NCBI GenBank assembly: GCA_008933805.1
Contig: WBUH01000003.1
Span: forward strand, 186,001-250,000
Reading direction: 5' to 3'
DNA length: 64,000 bases
Origin: Bacteroidota bacterium
Lineage (GTDB): Bacteria > Bacteroidota > Bacteroidia > UBA8524
Shown here: piece by piece, positions 9,930 to 19,275 of the stretch
Position numbering within the stretch: the stretch's first letter is position 1
Layout of the letters: each line of letters opens with the position of its first letter
The notes under the pieces: model-generated
What the model was told of the DNA's origin: nothing
What the model saw: only the letters and a program-made list of their open reading frames with translations
Databases searched by the model: none
Made by a program: the position numbers and the translations under genes

Positions 9930-11738
9930 TTATTCCCCCATACCGAAATACTCTACCACTACTTTGGCTTTGGCCTTGCCAATAATGGCTTCAATGCTTT
10001 CTAAGGAAGCCTCTTTTAGTTTCTTTACCGATTTAAAGTGCGATAGCAATTGATTGGCCGTTTCATCACCAATGCCTTTAATCTCGGTCAGTTCTGTTAC
10101 CAAAGTGCCTTTATCACGGCGTTTGCGGTGATGGGTAATCCCAAAACGATGCGCCTCATCGCGCATTTGCTGTATAATCCGCAACGTTTCTGATTTTTTA
10201 TCTATGTGCAGGGGCAGCGGGTCTTCGGGGTAATAAATTTCTTCTAACCGCTTCGCAATACCAATCACGGGGAGTTTGCCATAAATACCCATTTCTTTTA
10301 ACGCCTCTACCGCACTGCTCAACTGGCCTTTACCACCATCAACTATCAGCAGTTGGGGCAAAGGTTGGTTTTCTTCCTGCAAGCGTTTGTAACGGCGGGT
10401 AATTACCTCCTTCATCGTGGCAAAATCGTTCGGACCTTCTACCGTTTGCACGTTAAAATGGCGGTAATCTTTCTTGCTGGGCTTGCCGTTTTTAAAGCAC
10501 ACCATTGCTGATACGGGGTATTTTCCCTGAAAGTTTGAGTTATCAAAACACTCAATATGATAAGGCAATTCGGTAAGGTGCAAATCGTTTTTCATTTGCG
10601 TCATCACCCTTTCTACACGTAAATCGGGATTTAGCTTTTCGCTTTGGGTTACCTTATCGTTTTTATAGAAAATAGCATTCTTTAGTGAAAGGTCAAGCAG
10701 TTTCTTTTTATCCCCCGTTTTAGGCACCGTAAACCTGATATTCGGGTCGTCGATATCCAACTCAAAGGGGACTAATATCTCTTCGGCTTTGCTGTTGTAT
10801 CGGTTACGCATTTCGGCAATGGCCATTTCAAGCATTTCCTGCGGCGTTTCCTCCAATCGTTTTTTATACTCTAATGTCTGGGTTTGGATGATAATCCCGT
10901 GGTTTACTTTCAGGTAGTTAATAAAGGTGCTCTTACCTTCATCGGCTAAGTTAAACACATCTACATCGTGGCGTACCTGTGTAACCACCGTTGATTTGCC
11001 TTGATAATTCTCTAAAATATCCAGCTTGGTTTTAGCCACAGCCGCCACCTCAAACTTCAATTGCGAGGCAGCTTCCTGCATATCCTTTTTAAGGTATTGA
11101 ATTACCTCACCCACATTACCGCGCAATATCTTGCGTACCTGCTCAATGCTATTCATGTAATCCGCCTCGCTTTGTAATCCTTCACAGGGGCCTTTACAAT
11201 TCCCTATCTGATACTCAAGGCAGGTTTTAAACTTCCCTGCTTTAATATTGGCATCGCTAAGGTTTAGATTACAGTTACGCAAAGGATATACATTGCGCAC
11301 CAACTCCAATATGGTGTGCATCATCCTTACTGAGCCGTATGGACCAAAATACTCGGAGCCATCTTTAACAGGGTTTCGGGTTGGGAAAACTTTTGGGAAC
11401 CGTTCTTTGGTAAGCCGTATGAAAGGATAGGTTTTATCGTCCTTCCAATCAATATTAAAGCGGGGCTTAAACTCCTTAATCAGGTTGTTTTCCAGCAGTA
11501 GCGCATCAAACTCGGTATCTACCACCGTGTACTGTATATCGTCAATACGACTTACCAGCACGGCCGTTTTCTTGTTCTCGTACTGGTTTTTATTAAAGTA
11601 AGAGGATACGCGCTTTTTGAGGCTTTTAGCCTTGCCAATGTATATCAACTCCCCTTCGGAACTGTAGTACTTATACACTCCGGGAGAATCGGGCAGTATC
11701 GAAATAATCTTTTTGAGTTTATCCTCGGCAGCAGGCAT
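9930..11738 (-). CDS. uvrC: Excinuclease ABC subunit C
   Basis: Nuclease subunit of UvrABC nucleotide excision repair, making the two incisions around a lesion. At 602 aa it has normal length. Domains in order: GIY-YIG endonuclease at the N-terminus (PGVYKYYSSEGELIYIGKAK, residues 19-38), Cys-containing middle segment (CKGPCEGL), UVR domain contacting UvrB (near residues 200-240), RNase H-like endonuclease region with HIECFDNSNFQG, and a C-terminal helix-hairpin-helix pair (LTEIKGIGDETANQLL). The ATG at 11738 follows a TAACTTTG element by only 4 nt, so the mRNA may be leaderless. The gene stands alone, convergent with menB. Confidence 0.98.
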   Translation of the reverse strand: MPAAEDKLKKIISILPDSPGVYKYYSSEGELIYIGKAKSLKKRVSSYFNKNQYENKKTAVLVSRIDDIQYTVVDTEFDALLLENNLIKEFKPRFNIDWKDDKTYPFIRLTKERFPKVFPTRNPVKDGSEYFGPYGSVRMMHTILELVRNVYPLRNCNLNLSDANIKAGKFKTCLEYQIGNCKGPCEGLQSEADYMNSIEQVRKILRGNVGEVIQYLKKDMQEAASQLKFEVAAVAKTKLDILENYQGKSTVVTQVRHDVDVFNLADEGKSTFINYLKVNHGIIIQTQTLEYKKRLEETPQEMLEMAIAEMRNRYNSKAEEILVPFELDIDDPNIRFTVPKTGDKKKLLDLSLKNAIFYKNDKVTQSEKLNPDLRVERVMTQMKNDLHLTELPYHIECFDNSNFQGKYPVSAMVCFKNGKPSKKDYRHFNVQTVEGPNDFATMKEVITRRYKRLQEENQPLPQLLIVDGGKGQLSSAVEALKEMGIYGKLPVIGIAKRLEEIYYPEDPLPLHIDKKSETLRIIQQMRDEAHRFGITHHRKRRDKGTLVTELTEIKGIGDETANQLLSHFKSVKKLKEASLESIEAIIGKAKAKVVVEYFGMGE

Positions 11739-11742
11739 AGCG

Positions 11743-11750
11743 CAAAGTTA
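11743..11750 (-). promoter_or_regulatory. Probable -7 element of uvrC, directly before the start codon
   Basis: TAACTTTG on the minus strand matches TAnnTTTG and ends 4 nt before the uvrC ATG. Transcription would begin at or next to the start codon. No matching -33 TTG was found. Confidence 0.45.
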
Positions 11751-11972
11751 GGAAATAGCGGGCTGAGTTGATTTGAAATAAAACCTGTGTGCGTTATTAA
11801 ACCAACGCTGAAAATCAATTTCACTGTTTTTACGGCACTTACTCTGTCATTCCTTGCGCTCAATCATTGGTGCTTTACGGCGATTATTAAACGTGGTAAA
11901 TTTGATATTAATCAAGCGCGTATACCGAAAAGCGGGAAACAGAGTAGGTAATTATTAAACAAAATTCAAACA

Positions 11973-13034
11973 ATGAACACTAATCCAATTGTAGGGAAAC
12001 GTCTTTCCCATCTCATTCTATTAATTGTAGTCATGGTTTTCTCAGGAGTACTTATGACAGGCTGTAAAAAAGACAACCCTGTATCTAACCCATCCATTAC
12101 TGAACCGTTACCGCAAGCCAATTTGGTGCCCGACGAAAATGAAACCGACTATTCAATGGCCAATTACCAAGATGCTTTGGATAATGTTGAATTTAACGGA
12201 GACAGGCTGATATTTCAAAACCTGAGTCATTTTTTTACTACTGCTATGGCATTGGATAGTTTGGGTGACAGTACGGCACACATCTGGTTTCAGAATATCG
12301 GGTTTACTAACTCATTGTATGATCAATACAAGAGTGCCGTAGAAAATATGCCCGAGGACCTTGAAGATGCTGATATGGATGCTTATTACACCGCAAACAG
12401 CAACTCATTAGTGTACGACGGTGATTTGGATGCCTGGCATGTGAACGCCCAAGCTCCCTTTTGTGCCAAGTTACTAAACGGTGCACACAAAGCCCAAATA
12501 GGGGGGAATATTTACTACTCTAATTATGATGTTGATGTAATGGTAGGTCAAGCGGATGAAAGCTTAATCCCCACCTATGCTGCACAAAGTGCTGAGCAGG
12601 AAGATGAGTATGCCATTGTGAAATTTAACCGTACCGCATTAAAAACAACAGGAACACTTTGTGTATCCTGCGGCCAAAACTATTATCTCGGTGAAATTAC
12701 TTGTGGCTCACCTGCACAAAAAAGGGCTAAAATGTGGATGAAGACATATTGCCAGTACGGATTACAGGGCGAAAAATACACTGCCACCCACATTATTGTA
12801 CAACAGCATAAGCGCGGTTTTTTGGGCCGTTGGTATAAAGAATCGAGGGGCTCACAAGTTGGCGGTAATTTTAACGGCCAGTATTTCAATATGGCCTTCA
12901 TTTACAATCAATCAAGCTGGGAAAGTGTGTACCCCGTTTATGGAAATATGAACTGGATGTCGGTATGTGCGTCGGATTTACAGATATGCGTAGCACCTAT
13001 GTGCAGCGGAAATACGATTTGCCGAAACTGGTAA
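11973..13034 (+). CDS. Cys-rich lipoprotein of unknown function
   Basis: A 353-aa exported protein that I do not recognise. The N-terminus has a charged start, a hydrophobic core (LILLIVVMVFSGV) and a lipobox LMTGC near residue 31, so it should be a lipoprotein. The following residues (KKDNP) fit typical Bacteroidota lipoproteins. The N-terminal half of the mature part is acidic and helical. The C-terminal 150 residues hold nine cysteines, including CVSC and several in the last 25 residues, suggesting disulfide-stabilised structure. A terminator and the tRNA-Asp gene follow. No partner genes are evident. Confidence 0.8.
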   Translation: MNTNPIVGKRLSHLILLIVVMVFSGVLMTGCKKDNPVSNPSITEPLPQANLVPDENETDYSMANYQDALDNVEFNGDRLIFQNLSHFFTTAMALDSLGDSTAHIWFQNIGFTNSLYDQYKSAVENMPEDLEDADMDAYYTANSNSLVYDGDLDAWHVNAQAPFCAKLLNGAHKAQIGGNIYYSNYDVDVMVGQADESLIPTYAAQSAEQEDEYAIVKFNRTALKTTGTLCVSCGQNYYLGEITCGSPAQKRAKMWMKTYCQYGLQGEKYTATHIIVQQHKRGFLGRWYKESRGSQVGGNFNGQYFNMAFIYNQSSWESVYPVYGNMNWMSVCASDLQICVAPMCSGNTICRNW

Positions 13035-13052
13035 ACATCACCCGAATACAAA

Positions 13053-13088
13053 ACAAAAAAGCCCTCGCATTGCAAGGGCTTTTTTGTT
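13053..13088 (+). terminator. Intrinsic terminator of the lipoprotein gene
   Basis: The hairpin aaaaagccct / aagggctttttt with a short cgcattgc loop is followed by a T-rich tail, 20 bp after the stop codon at 13034. The A-run on the other side means it could also stop transcription leaving tRNA-Asp on the minus strand. Confidence 0.8.
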
Positions 13089-13093
13089 TTTTG

Positions 13094-13167
13094 CGGTCTG
13101 GACGGGACTCGAACCCGCGACCCCGTGCGTGACAGGCACGTATTCTAACCAGCTGAACTACCAGACC
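13094..13167 (-). tRNA. tRNA-Asp (anticodon GTC)
   Basis: A 74-nt cloverleaf on the minus strand: acceptor arms GGTCTGG / CCAGACC, D-arm GTTCAGCTGGTTAGAAT, anticodon arm CGTGC-CTGTCAC-GCACG with GTC at the anticodon, and T-arm with the invariant GGTTCGAGTCC. The 3' CCA is not encoded (the next bases are CAA). It has its own complete promoter upstream. Confidence 0.97.
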
Positions 13168-13187
13168 GTGGTTTCGAAAAGGGAGTG

Positions 13188-13217
13188 CAAATATAGCTAT
13201 ATGCTGTGTTTTGTCAA
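13188..13217 (-). promoter_or_regulatory. Promoter of tRNA-Asp
   Basis: On the minus strand TTGAC (13213-13217), then TATATTTG (13188-13195), with 19 nt between TTG and TA. Both boxes match the Bacteroidota consensus. The -7 box ends 20 nt before the mature tRNA 5' end. It is the best-formed promoter of the window with that of the SRP RNA. Confidence 0.8.
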
Positions 13218-13339
13218 TATTTTTTTTAAAAATTTACTGATTTAGCTAATTTTCAACATCTTATTTATTTAGGCAATGGGCATAGTGTACCTAATTTGAA
13301 AATTGGTTTACTTTGCGGGTTCAAAAAAATGAAGTAAGT

Positions 13340-14296
13340 ATGGCACAACTGATGGATTTTGAAAAACCTATTGCCGAACTGGAAGAACAGTTGGAGAAAA
13401 TGCAACAAGTGCAGGCAAAGGGTAAAGTGGACGTTACTGACAGCATAAAGAAGCTGGAAGCCGAAATACTTGAAACCAAAAAGAAATTATACAGCAACCT
13501 TTCAGGCTGGCAAAAGGTGCAGATATCACGTCACCCCGACAGGCCTTATACGCTGGATTATATTGAGAATATTTGTGATGAATTTATAGAGTTGCACGGC
13601 GATCGCAATGTGAAGGACGATAAAGCCATGATTGGCGGCTTGGCCAGCATTGATGGTAAAAGTGTGATGATTATCGGTCACCAGAAAGGACGTAATACCA
13701 AGCAACGCCAGTTGCGCAACTTTGGTATGGCCAACCCTGAGGGCTACCGCAAAGCATTACGCCTAATGAAGCTGGCCGAAAAATTCAATAAGCCCATTAT
13801 CACGCTGATTGACACTCCCGGTGCTTCACCCGGTTTGGAGGCAGAAGAACGCGGCCAAGGCGAAGCAATTGCCCGCAACCTGCTTGAAATGAGCGTGCTT
13901 AAAGTACCCGTGATTTGTATAGTGATTGGTGAAGGTGCCTCGGGCGGTGCGTTGGGTATTGGTATCGGAGATAAAGTGATGATGCTTGAATACACTTGGT
14001 ATTCAGTGATTTCGCCTGAGTCTTGCTCGTCTATCTTATGGCGTAGCTGGGATTATAAAGAAAGGGCTGCTGAAGCGTTGAAACTAACCGCTACGGATAT
14101 GTTGGAGCAAGGCCTTATTGACGGTATTATTAAAGAACCGATTGGTGGTGCCCACAACGACCCACAAGCGATGTACAAAACGCTTAAAACAGAAATTAAA
14201 CGCTTGCTGAAAGAGCTTAGCGGCTACTCAACCGAAGATTTGATAAACTTTAGGGTAGAGAAGTTTTCTAAAATGGGCGTATATCAAGAGGCGTAA
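13340..14296 (+). CDS. accA: Acetyl-CoA carboxylase carboxyltransferase subunit alpha
   Basis: Alpha subunit of the carboxyltransferase that transfers the carboxyl from biotin-BCCP to acetyl-CoA, the committed step of fatty acid synthesis. Length is 318 aa from the ATG at 13340; the N-terminus [17 protein letters not shown] is the family's usual helical lead-in. The crotonase-fold domain carries [19 protein letters not shown] and [18 protein letters not shown], both typical of AccA. A TTG 27 nt upstream is in frame but sits in a promoter-like TTACTTTG stretch and would add residues not typical of the family. accD is not in the window. Its stop codon overlaps the 3' end of the convergent WbqC gene by 13 bp. 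Confidence 0.97.
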   Translation: MAQLMDFEKPIAELEEQLEKMQQVQAKGKVDVTDSIKKLEAEILETKKKLYSNLSGWQKVQISRHPDRPYTLDYIENICDEFIELHGDRNVKDDKAMIGGLASIDGKSVMIIGHQKGRNTKQRQLRNFGMANPEGYRKALRLMKLAEKFNKPIITLIDTPGASPGLEAEERGQGEAIARNLLEMSVLKVPVICIVIGEGASGGALGIGIGDKVMMLEYTWYSVISPESCSSILWRSWDYKERAAEALKLTATDMLEQGLIDGIIKEPIGGAHNDPQAMYKTLKTEIKRLLKELSGYSTEDLINFRVEKFSKMGVYQEA

Positions 14297-14892
14297 AAGC
14301 TTCTTGCCCCTTGCAAATCGTTACATATCCAATCTAAAATACTTAGGTTGGATATAAAACCTTGCTTTTCTTCAAACACCTGCGTGTAGTGCGGGTGAAC
14401 AAATTCCGTTTCTATTTTCGGGCTGATGGTATTGCGTAAATCGTTTACCCCCTCCCCTGCTTGCACAGTGTATTCCGTAGTGAATGAATGATTGATGGTA
14501 GCTTTGAGTGTTTTTACCACCCACTCCAGCCACATCAGGTTGTAATCCAGCAAATACTTGTGTTGGGTGAAAAATAACCGATGGATGTCGTTTTCAAAGT
14601 AATCATAATACGGCGACGAGCGATAGGCTGAATGCACGGCCATAAAATGGGTATGCTGCCACTTTTCGGCATACATTATTTCCAATTCTTTTACGGGTAC
14701 TTTGGCCGATTTTTTCTTTACAGGCACTATCAAATCCAGCACTCCGTTAGCTCCTGCAATGCGGCAACGATTGCGGTAGGTTTGCTTGATAAAATGCTCG
14801 TGGGCTTCAAAAAGCACAGCATTGCCCGCTATGGCATTTACATACGCTATGCTTGGCAAATAGTGCAATTCTATTAAAACAGATGTACCCAT
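14284..14892 (-). CDS. WbqC-like family protein
   Basis: A 202-aa cytosolic protein matching the WbqC-like family (first noted in O-antigen loci). Characteristic features are [14 protein letters not shown] at the N-terminus, [17 protein letters not shown] near residues 29-45, and [18 protein letters not shown] near residues 100-117. The biochemical role is not established. In Bacteroidota the gene often stands apart from O-antigen loci, as here. It is the last gene of a minus-strand operon with the deoxynucleoside kinase (3 nt upstream) and the acyl-CoA carboxylase. Its 3' end overlaps accA. Confidence 0.85.
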   Translation of the reverse strand: MGTSVLIELHYLPSIAYVNAIAGNAVLFEAHEHFIKQTYRNRCRIAGANGVLDLIVPVKKKSAKVPVKELEIMYAEKWQHTHFMAVHSAYRSSPYYDYFENDIHRLFFTQHKYLLDYNLMWLEWVVKTLKATINHSFTTEYTVQAGEGVNDLRNTISPKIETEFVHPHYTQVFEEKQGFISNLSILDWICNDLQGARSFYAS

Positions 14893-14895
14893 AGG

Positions 14896-15543
14896 CTATA
14901 TAACAGGGCGGGAAATGCCCTCGGCAAATTCAGTAGTAAACAAAACGTCTTTCAAACGTTCATAATCATCGGCATCGTTCACAAAATCAAGATTTTTAGC
15001 GTCTATCACCACCACTTTTTGCTTGGGCATCTGCTTAAAAAACTCAAAGTAGCCGGCCTCAATCTTTTCGAGGTACGAGGGACGAATGTCTTGCTCGTAA
15101 CTGCGCCCCCGCTTGCTGATATTGGCAATCAGTTGCCCTACAGGGCGGTGTATGTACACAATCAAGTCAGGGCGGGGCAGTTGGGGCTGTATAATCTCAT
15201 ACAGTTTATAAAACAGCTGAAACTCGTCGTCTTCAAGGGTAACCCTTGCAAACACCAAGTTCTTAAAAAAGCTGTAATCGGATATAATGGAAGGATTACT
15301 GAAAATCTCGCTTTGGTTGGTAATAATATCTTTAAGCTGTGTGAAGCGTGCAGCCAAAAAACTTAACTCTAACGGGAAGGCAAACCTGCGTGAATCGTTA
15401 TAAAATTTGGGCAGAAATGAGTTGTCTTCAAACTGCTCCAGCATCAGGCGACAATCAAACTCAGCCGCAAGTTTTTTGCTGAGACTGGTTTTTCCTGCAC
15501 CAATATTCCCTTCAACAATCAGGTATGGATACTTGTGTTGCAT
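14896..15543 (-). CDS. Deoxynucleoside kinase
   Basis: Phosphorylates deoxynucleosides with ATP in the salvage pathway. The 215-aa protein has the P-loop VEGNIGAGKTSLSKKL (residues 8-23) and the dNK-family substrate and lid regions (SDYSFFKNLVFARVTL; PRPDLIVYIHRPVGQL; ISKRGRSYEQDI). The substrate (dA/dG or dC/dT) cannot be fixed from the sequence. Its ATG overlaps the stop of the carboxylase gene by one base (TGATG), which indicates translational coupling, and WbqC follows after 3 nt. The functional link to the carboxylase is not obvious. Confidence 0.9.
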   Translation of the reverse strand: MQHKYPYLIVEGNIGAGKTSLSKKLAAEFDCRLMLEQFEDNSFLPKFYNDSRRFAFPLELSFLAARFTQLKDIITNQSEIFSNPSIISDYSFFKNLVFARVTLEDDEFQLFYKLYEIIQPQLPRPDLIVYIHRPVGQLIANISKRGRSYEQDIRPSYLEKIEAGYFEFFKQMPKQKVVVIDAKNLDFVNDADDYERLKDVLFTTEFAEGISRPVI

Positions 15544-17174
15544 CAGGTTTGTATCACACCGGGGTTAAATTGCTTGGTAATAGGACTGTGGTTAGCCGCC
15601 TCAATACTCATTGAGATGTGCTGGCGTGTTTCCAACGGGTTGATGATATTATCCACCCACAACCTCGATGCTGCATAATACGGCGTAGTTTGGGCTTCGT
15701 AGCGGTCGGTAATTTTATCCAGCAACGCTTTTTCGGCTTCGGGGGTAATCTCCTCCCCTTTCCCTTTTAGCGTGGCAGTTTGTATTTGCAACAAGGTTTT
15801 GGCGGCTTGCTCGCCTCCCATTACTGCAATTTTAGCCGTAGGCCATGCAAAAATAAAGCGGGGGTCGTATGCCTTGCCGCACATGGCATAATTACCTGCA
15901 CCGTAGGAGTTACCTGTGATAATGGTAATTTTAGGAACAATACTGTTGGCAACAGCATTTACCATCTTGGCTCCGTCTTTTATAATACCGCCCATTTCAC
16001 TGCGCGAGCCAACCATAAAGCCCGTTACATCCTGCAAAAACACAAGAGGTATTTTCTTTTGGTTACAGTTTAATATAAAGCGGGCCGCCTTGTCAGCACT
16101 GTCTGAATAGATTACCCCGCCAAACTGCATTTCGCCTTTTTTGCTTTTTACCAGTTTGCGGTTGTTGGCCACAATGCCCACAGCCCAACCATCTATACGG
16201 GCGTAACCGCACAAAATGGTTTTACCGTAAAGCTCTTTGTATTGGTCAAACTCGCTGTTATCTACCAAACGCTCAATCAACTCAAGGGTATCGTACTGCT
16301 TGGTGCGGTCGGCAGGCATAATGCCTAAAATTTCATGGGGGTCTTTGGCAGGCTTCACAGGTTTAATACGGTCGAACCCTGCGGTTTCAAAATGACCGAT
16401 TTTACCCATAATCCCTCTGATGCGGTCTAAGCAACTCTTATCATCGGGGAATTTATAATCCGTAACGCCTGATATTTCGCAATGGGTAGTAGCGCCGCCC
16501 AATGTTTCGTTGTCAATATCTTCGCCAATGGCTGCTTTTACAAGGTATGAACCTGCTAAGAATATCGAGCCTGTTTTGTCAACAATCATGGCTTCGTCGC
16601 TCATAATAGGCAGGTAAGCACCGCCCGCAACGCAACTACCCATAATGGCTGATATTTGGGTAATTCCCATGCTGCTCATAATGGCATTGTTACGGAAAAT
16701 ACGCCCGAAATGCTCTTTATCAGGGAAAATCTCGTCTTGCATAGGTAAGAAAACGCCCGCGCTATCTACCAAGTAAATAATGGGCAAGCGGTTTTCCATG
16801 GCAATTTCTTGGGCACGCAAATTCTTTTTGCCTGCCATAGGAAACCATGCCCCGGCTTTCACAGTGGCATCGTTAGCCACCACCATGCACTGGCGTCCTT
16901 GTATATACCCCACACCGCACACAACGCCTGCACTGGGGCAACCACCGTATTCTTCGTACATATCATAGGCAGCAAAAGCCCCTATTTCCATAAACGGGCT
17001 GTCTTTATCCAGCAAATAGGCAATACGCTCGCGAGCCAGCATTTTGCCTTTTTCTTTTTGCTTGGCCGCAGCTTTATCGCCGCCGCCTTTGCTTATTTTG
17101 CCAAATTCGTACTTTAGTTTATCCACCAAAAGACGCATCGCGTCTTCGTTCTTGTTAAATTCTAAGTCAGACAT
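15543..17174 (-). CDS. Acyl-CoA carboxylase carboxyltransferase (beta) subunit
   Basis: Carboxyltransferase of a biotin-dependent acyl-CoA carboxylase, in the family of methylcrotonyl-CoA and propionyl-CoA carboxylase beta chains. Length is 543 aa from the ATG at 17174. A TTG at 17186 also in frame is less likely. Two crotonase-fold halves are visible: the N-terminal half with IMGSCVAGGAYLPIMSDEA and the C-terminal half with FLQDVTGFMVGS and ITGNSYGAGNYAMCGKAYDP. The latter motif with the length favours the methylcrotonyl-CoA carboxylase type, but substrate choice is not certain. The biotin carboxylase/biotin carrier subunit is not in the window. First gene of the operon with dNK and WbqC. 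Confidence 0.9.
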   Translation of the reverse strand: MSDLEFNKNEDAMRLLVDKLKYEFGKISKGGGDKAAAKQKEKGKMLARERIAYLLDKDSPFMEIGAFAAYDMYEEYGGCPSAGVVCGVGYIQGRQCMVVANDATVKAGAWFPMAGKKNLRAQEIAMENRLPIIYLVDSAGVFLPMQDEIFPDKEHFGRIFRNNAIMSSMGITQISAIMGSCVAGGAYLPIMSDEAMIVDKTGSIFLAGSYLVKAAIGEDIDNETLGGATTHCEISGVTDYKFPDDKSCLDRIRGIMGKIGHFETAGFDRIKPVKPAKDPHEILGIMPADRTKQYDTLELIERLVDNSEFDQYKELYGKTILCGYARIDGWAVGIVANNRKLVKSKKGEMQFGGVIYSDSADKAARFILNCNQKKIPLVFLQDVTGFMVGSRSEMGGIIKDGAKMVNAVANSIVPKITIITGNSYGAGNYAMCGKAYDPRFIFAWPTAKIAVMGGEQAAKTLLQIQTATLKGKGEEITPEAEKALLDKITDRYEAQTTPYYAASRLWVDNIINPLETRQHISMSIEAANHSPITKQFNPGVIQT

Positions 17175-17421
17175 ATCAATGGGCAAAATAAGCTAACATG
17201 GCTTAATTGACAAAGGGAAATATCGTTTGTATTTAATAGTCAAATAAGCGTAAACAAAACCTACTCCATCTGTATCAAAAATAACCTAATGATTAGCCTT
17301 TCCAGCACGATTTCAAGGGCCTATGTCATTACAATATCCTACTTGTTGAAATTTAATCCCATACAAATCCAAAACAAGGCATTGCGGGTGAGTAATTTAG
17401 TACGTTGCTTTGTACTCCCTG

Positions 17422-18288
17422 ATGAACAATCTATACGTTGAACAACAACAGCAGGCTTTCTTGCGCTGCAAAACTGAGTTTGAAGATGCCCGCTACCGAC
17501 CCGAAACTCCGCTGGGATGTTTTACGCTGATATGGCAACGAAAGCATTCGGCTAAACTAATGGTGGACGGATTGCCAATGAAACTGCAAGAAGGGCAGGT
17601 ATTGGCGTTGGGCTTTGAAAACCGTATTGACTTTGCACCAACCGAGGGGACGGTGATTGTTGAATTTAACCGCGATTTTTATTGTGTGATTGACCACGAC
17701 AAGGTGGTTTCTTGCTCGGGTATATTGTTTTGGGGGGCGAAAGGTGCTGAGGCATTAACGCTTGGCGATGTAGAAACCGAACAATTGGAAGGTTTGCTTT
17801 TACTTTTTGCCGAAGAATTTAAAAGCGAGGACAATTTGCAAGGTGAGATGCTGCGTATATTATTAAAACGTATGATTATCATTCTTACCCGTTTGGCAAA
17901 AAAACAGTTGTATGGCAGACTAAACTACGCAGAAACGGATTTAGATGCGGTGAGAACTTATAGCCGCTTGGTTGATGTAAATTACAGGCAACTGCACACC
18001 GTTACCGAATATGCTGCGATGATGAATAAATCGCCAAAAACGTTATCAAATTTGTTTCATCTGTTTTATAGTAAAACTCCGTTGCAGATAATACACGAAC
18101 GGATTACGCTGGCGGCAAAACGGATGCTCATGTTCACCGATAAATCAACTAAAGAGATAGGCTTTGAACTGGGGTTTGATGATGCTTCAAAATTCAGCAG
18201 GTTTTTCAAAACACAAACCGGCTACAGCCCCACAAGTTTTAAAGACGGGTTGCTAAAAACCGAACCAAGGGAAGAATTGGTATCTTAA
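17422..18288 (+). CDS. AraC family transcriptional regulator
   Basis: A 288-aa DNA-binding regulator. The N-terminal 150 residues form a probable cupin-like sensory part (LPMKLQEGQVLALGF, FAPTEGTVIVEFN). The C-terminal part has the double helix-turn-helix of the AraC family: VTEYAAMMNKSPKTLSNLF and TDKSTKEIGFELGFDDASKF, followed by FFKTQTGYSPTSF. An in-frame TTG at 17410 precedes the ATG at 17422. The TTG is part of a promoter-like TTGCTTTG stretch, so the ATG is preferred. The AhpD-like gene 77 bp downstream is the likely target, an inference from position. Confidence 0.9.
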   Translation: MNNLYVEQQQQAFLRCKTEFEDARYRPETPLGCFTLIWQRKHSAKLMVDGLPMKLQEGQVLALGFENRIDFAPTEGTVIVEFNRDFYCVIDHDKVVSCSGILFWGAKGAEALTLGDVETEQLEGLLLLFAEEFKSEDNLQGEMLRILLKRMIIILTRLAKKQLYGRLNYAETDLDAVRTYSRLVDVNYRQLHTVTEYAAMMNKSPKTLSNLFHLFYSKTPLQIIHERITLAAKRMLMFTDKSTKEIGFELGFDDASKFSRFFKTQTGYSPTSFKDGLLKTEPREELVS

Positions 18289-18365
18289 CGGGAAGCACTG
18301 CTATTCTTTGGCTGCACAGCCACCATGACCTTTGTGCTGTAACATTTAAACAAATATTTACAGTC

Positions 18366-18920
18366 ATGAAATTCACCATCCCAACAAAAGAAACTGCCCC
18401 TGCCGGCTCAAAAGCAATTTTTGAAAACCTTGAAAAACAAATTGGTTTTCTTCCCAATTTATTTGCTTACATAGGTCATTCACCCAACGCACTGCAAAGC
18501 AGTTTAGCCTACCAACAAGGGAATGCTAAAGGTGCTTTTAACATTAAACAACGTGAGGTTGTGAACCTTGCTGTTTCGCAAGTAAATAATTGTCAGTACT
18601 GTCTAAGTGCCCATACTGTCCTTGGAAAAATGAACGGCTTTAGCGAAGAAGAGATTTTGCAACTACGTGCAGGTACCCACCCCGATGAAAAGCTAAACAC
18701 TATTGCACTCCTTTCGGCTGAAATTCAACGCACGCATGGACACCCTGAGCAAACATTGCTTGACAAGTTTTTCGCGTTAGGATATAACGAAGCTGCACTA
18801 GTTGATTTGGTAGCCCTTGTGGCCGATAAAGTGTTTGCCAACTACATTAACAATATTGTGCAGACTCCGATAGATTTTCCGGCAGTGCCTGAATTAACCC
18901 CCGCTCAACAAGCAGTTTAA
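18366..18920 (+). CDS. Carboxymuconolactone decarboxylase / AhpD-like family protein
   Basis: A 184-aa helical protein of the AhpD-like superfamily. The signature CQYCLSAHTVLGK (Cys76, Cys79, His83) is the CxxC-x3-H active site used by alkylhydroperoxidase-type proteins for thiol-based reduction of peroxides. The length and the motif fit peroxidase-related AhpD-like enzymes rather than true carboxymuconolactone decarboxylases. It lies just downstream of an AraC regulator on the same strand and ends before a hairpin at 18942-18969. A stress-inducible AraC-AhpD unit is likely, but the inducer is unknown. Confidence 0.88.
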   Translation: MKFTIPTKETAPAGSKAIFENLEKQIGFLPNLFAYIGHSPNALQSSLAYQQGNAKGAFNIKQREVVNLAVSQVNNCQYCLSAHTVLGKMNGFSEEEILQLRAGTHPDEKLNTIALLSAEIQRTHGHPEQTLLDKFFALGYNEAALVDLVALVADKVFANYINNIVQTPIDFPAVPELTPAQQAV

Positions 18921-18941
18921 CTAAGCCCCGCACATTTAATG

Positions 18942-18981
18942 CGGCGCATAGCTTATTAGTTATGCGCCGTTTCTATTTTTG
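18942..18981 (+). terminator. Hairpin terminator overlapping a -7 element
   Basis: A 9-bp stem, cggcgcata (18942-18950) / tatgcgccg (18961-18969), is followed by ttctattttt. The same T-rich tail contains TATTTTTG (18974-18981), a match to TAnnTTTG lying 5 nt before the next ATG at 18987. One stretch may therefore end one transcript and start the next. Confidence 0.6.
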
Positions 18982-18986
18982 CCCTC

Positions 18987-19235
18987 ATGGAAGACTTATT
19001 GCGGTTTTACGGGATTGATTGGGTAGCAATGGCTCTTAGCTTGTATGCGGTGTATTTATTGGGCAACCGCAACAAATGGGGCTTTGTGTCATTTATCATC
19101 TCCAATGCGTTGTGGGTGTATGTGGGGTATCTAACGGGTAGCTATGCTATTGCCATCGGTAATTTTGTATTTTTACTGATGAACTCTCGCGGGTATTTGA
19201 AATGGGTGCGTGAGGCACGGGTATCACAAAATTAA
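18987..19235 (+). CDS. Small integral membrane protein, PnuC-like fragment length
   Basis: An 82-aa protein with about three hydrophobic segments (VAMALSLYAVYLLG; GFVSFIISNALWVYVGYL; AIAIGNFVFLLMNSRGYLKW). The pattern and the final NSRGYLKW resemble part of PnuC-type vitamin transporters, but only one repeat is present, so transport cannot be claimed. The TAnnTTTG box ends 5 nt before its ATG. Its end is followed 41 bp later by the ATG of the next gene, and the two may be co-transcribed. Function is unknown. Confidence 0.7.
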   Translation: MEDLLRFYGIDWVAMALSLYAVYLLGNRNKWGFVSFIISNALWVYVGYLTGSYAIAIGNFVFLLMNSRGYLKWVREARVSQN

Positions 19236-19275
19236 GCGGCTTAAACTTCACGGGCAAAAAGTTCGTTTCAACAAT

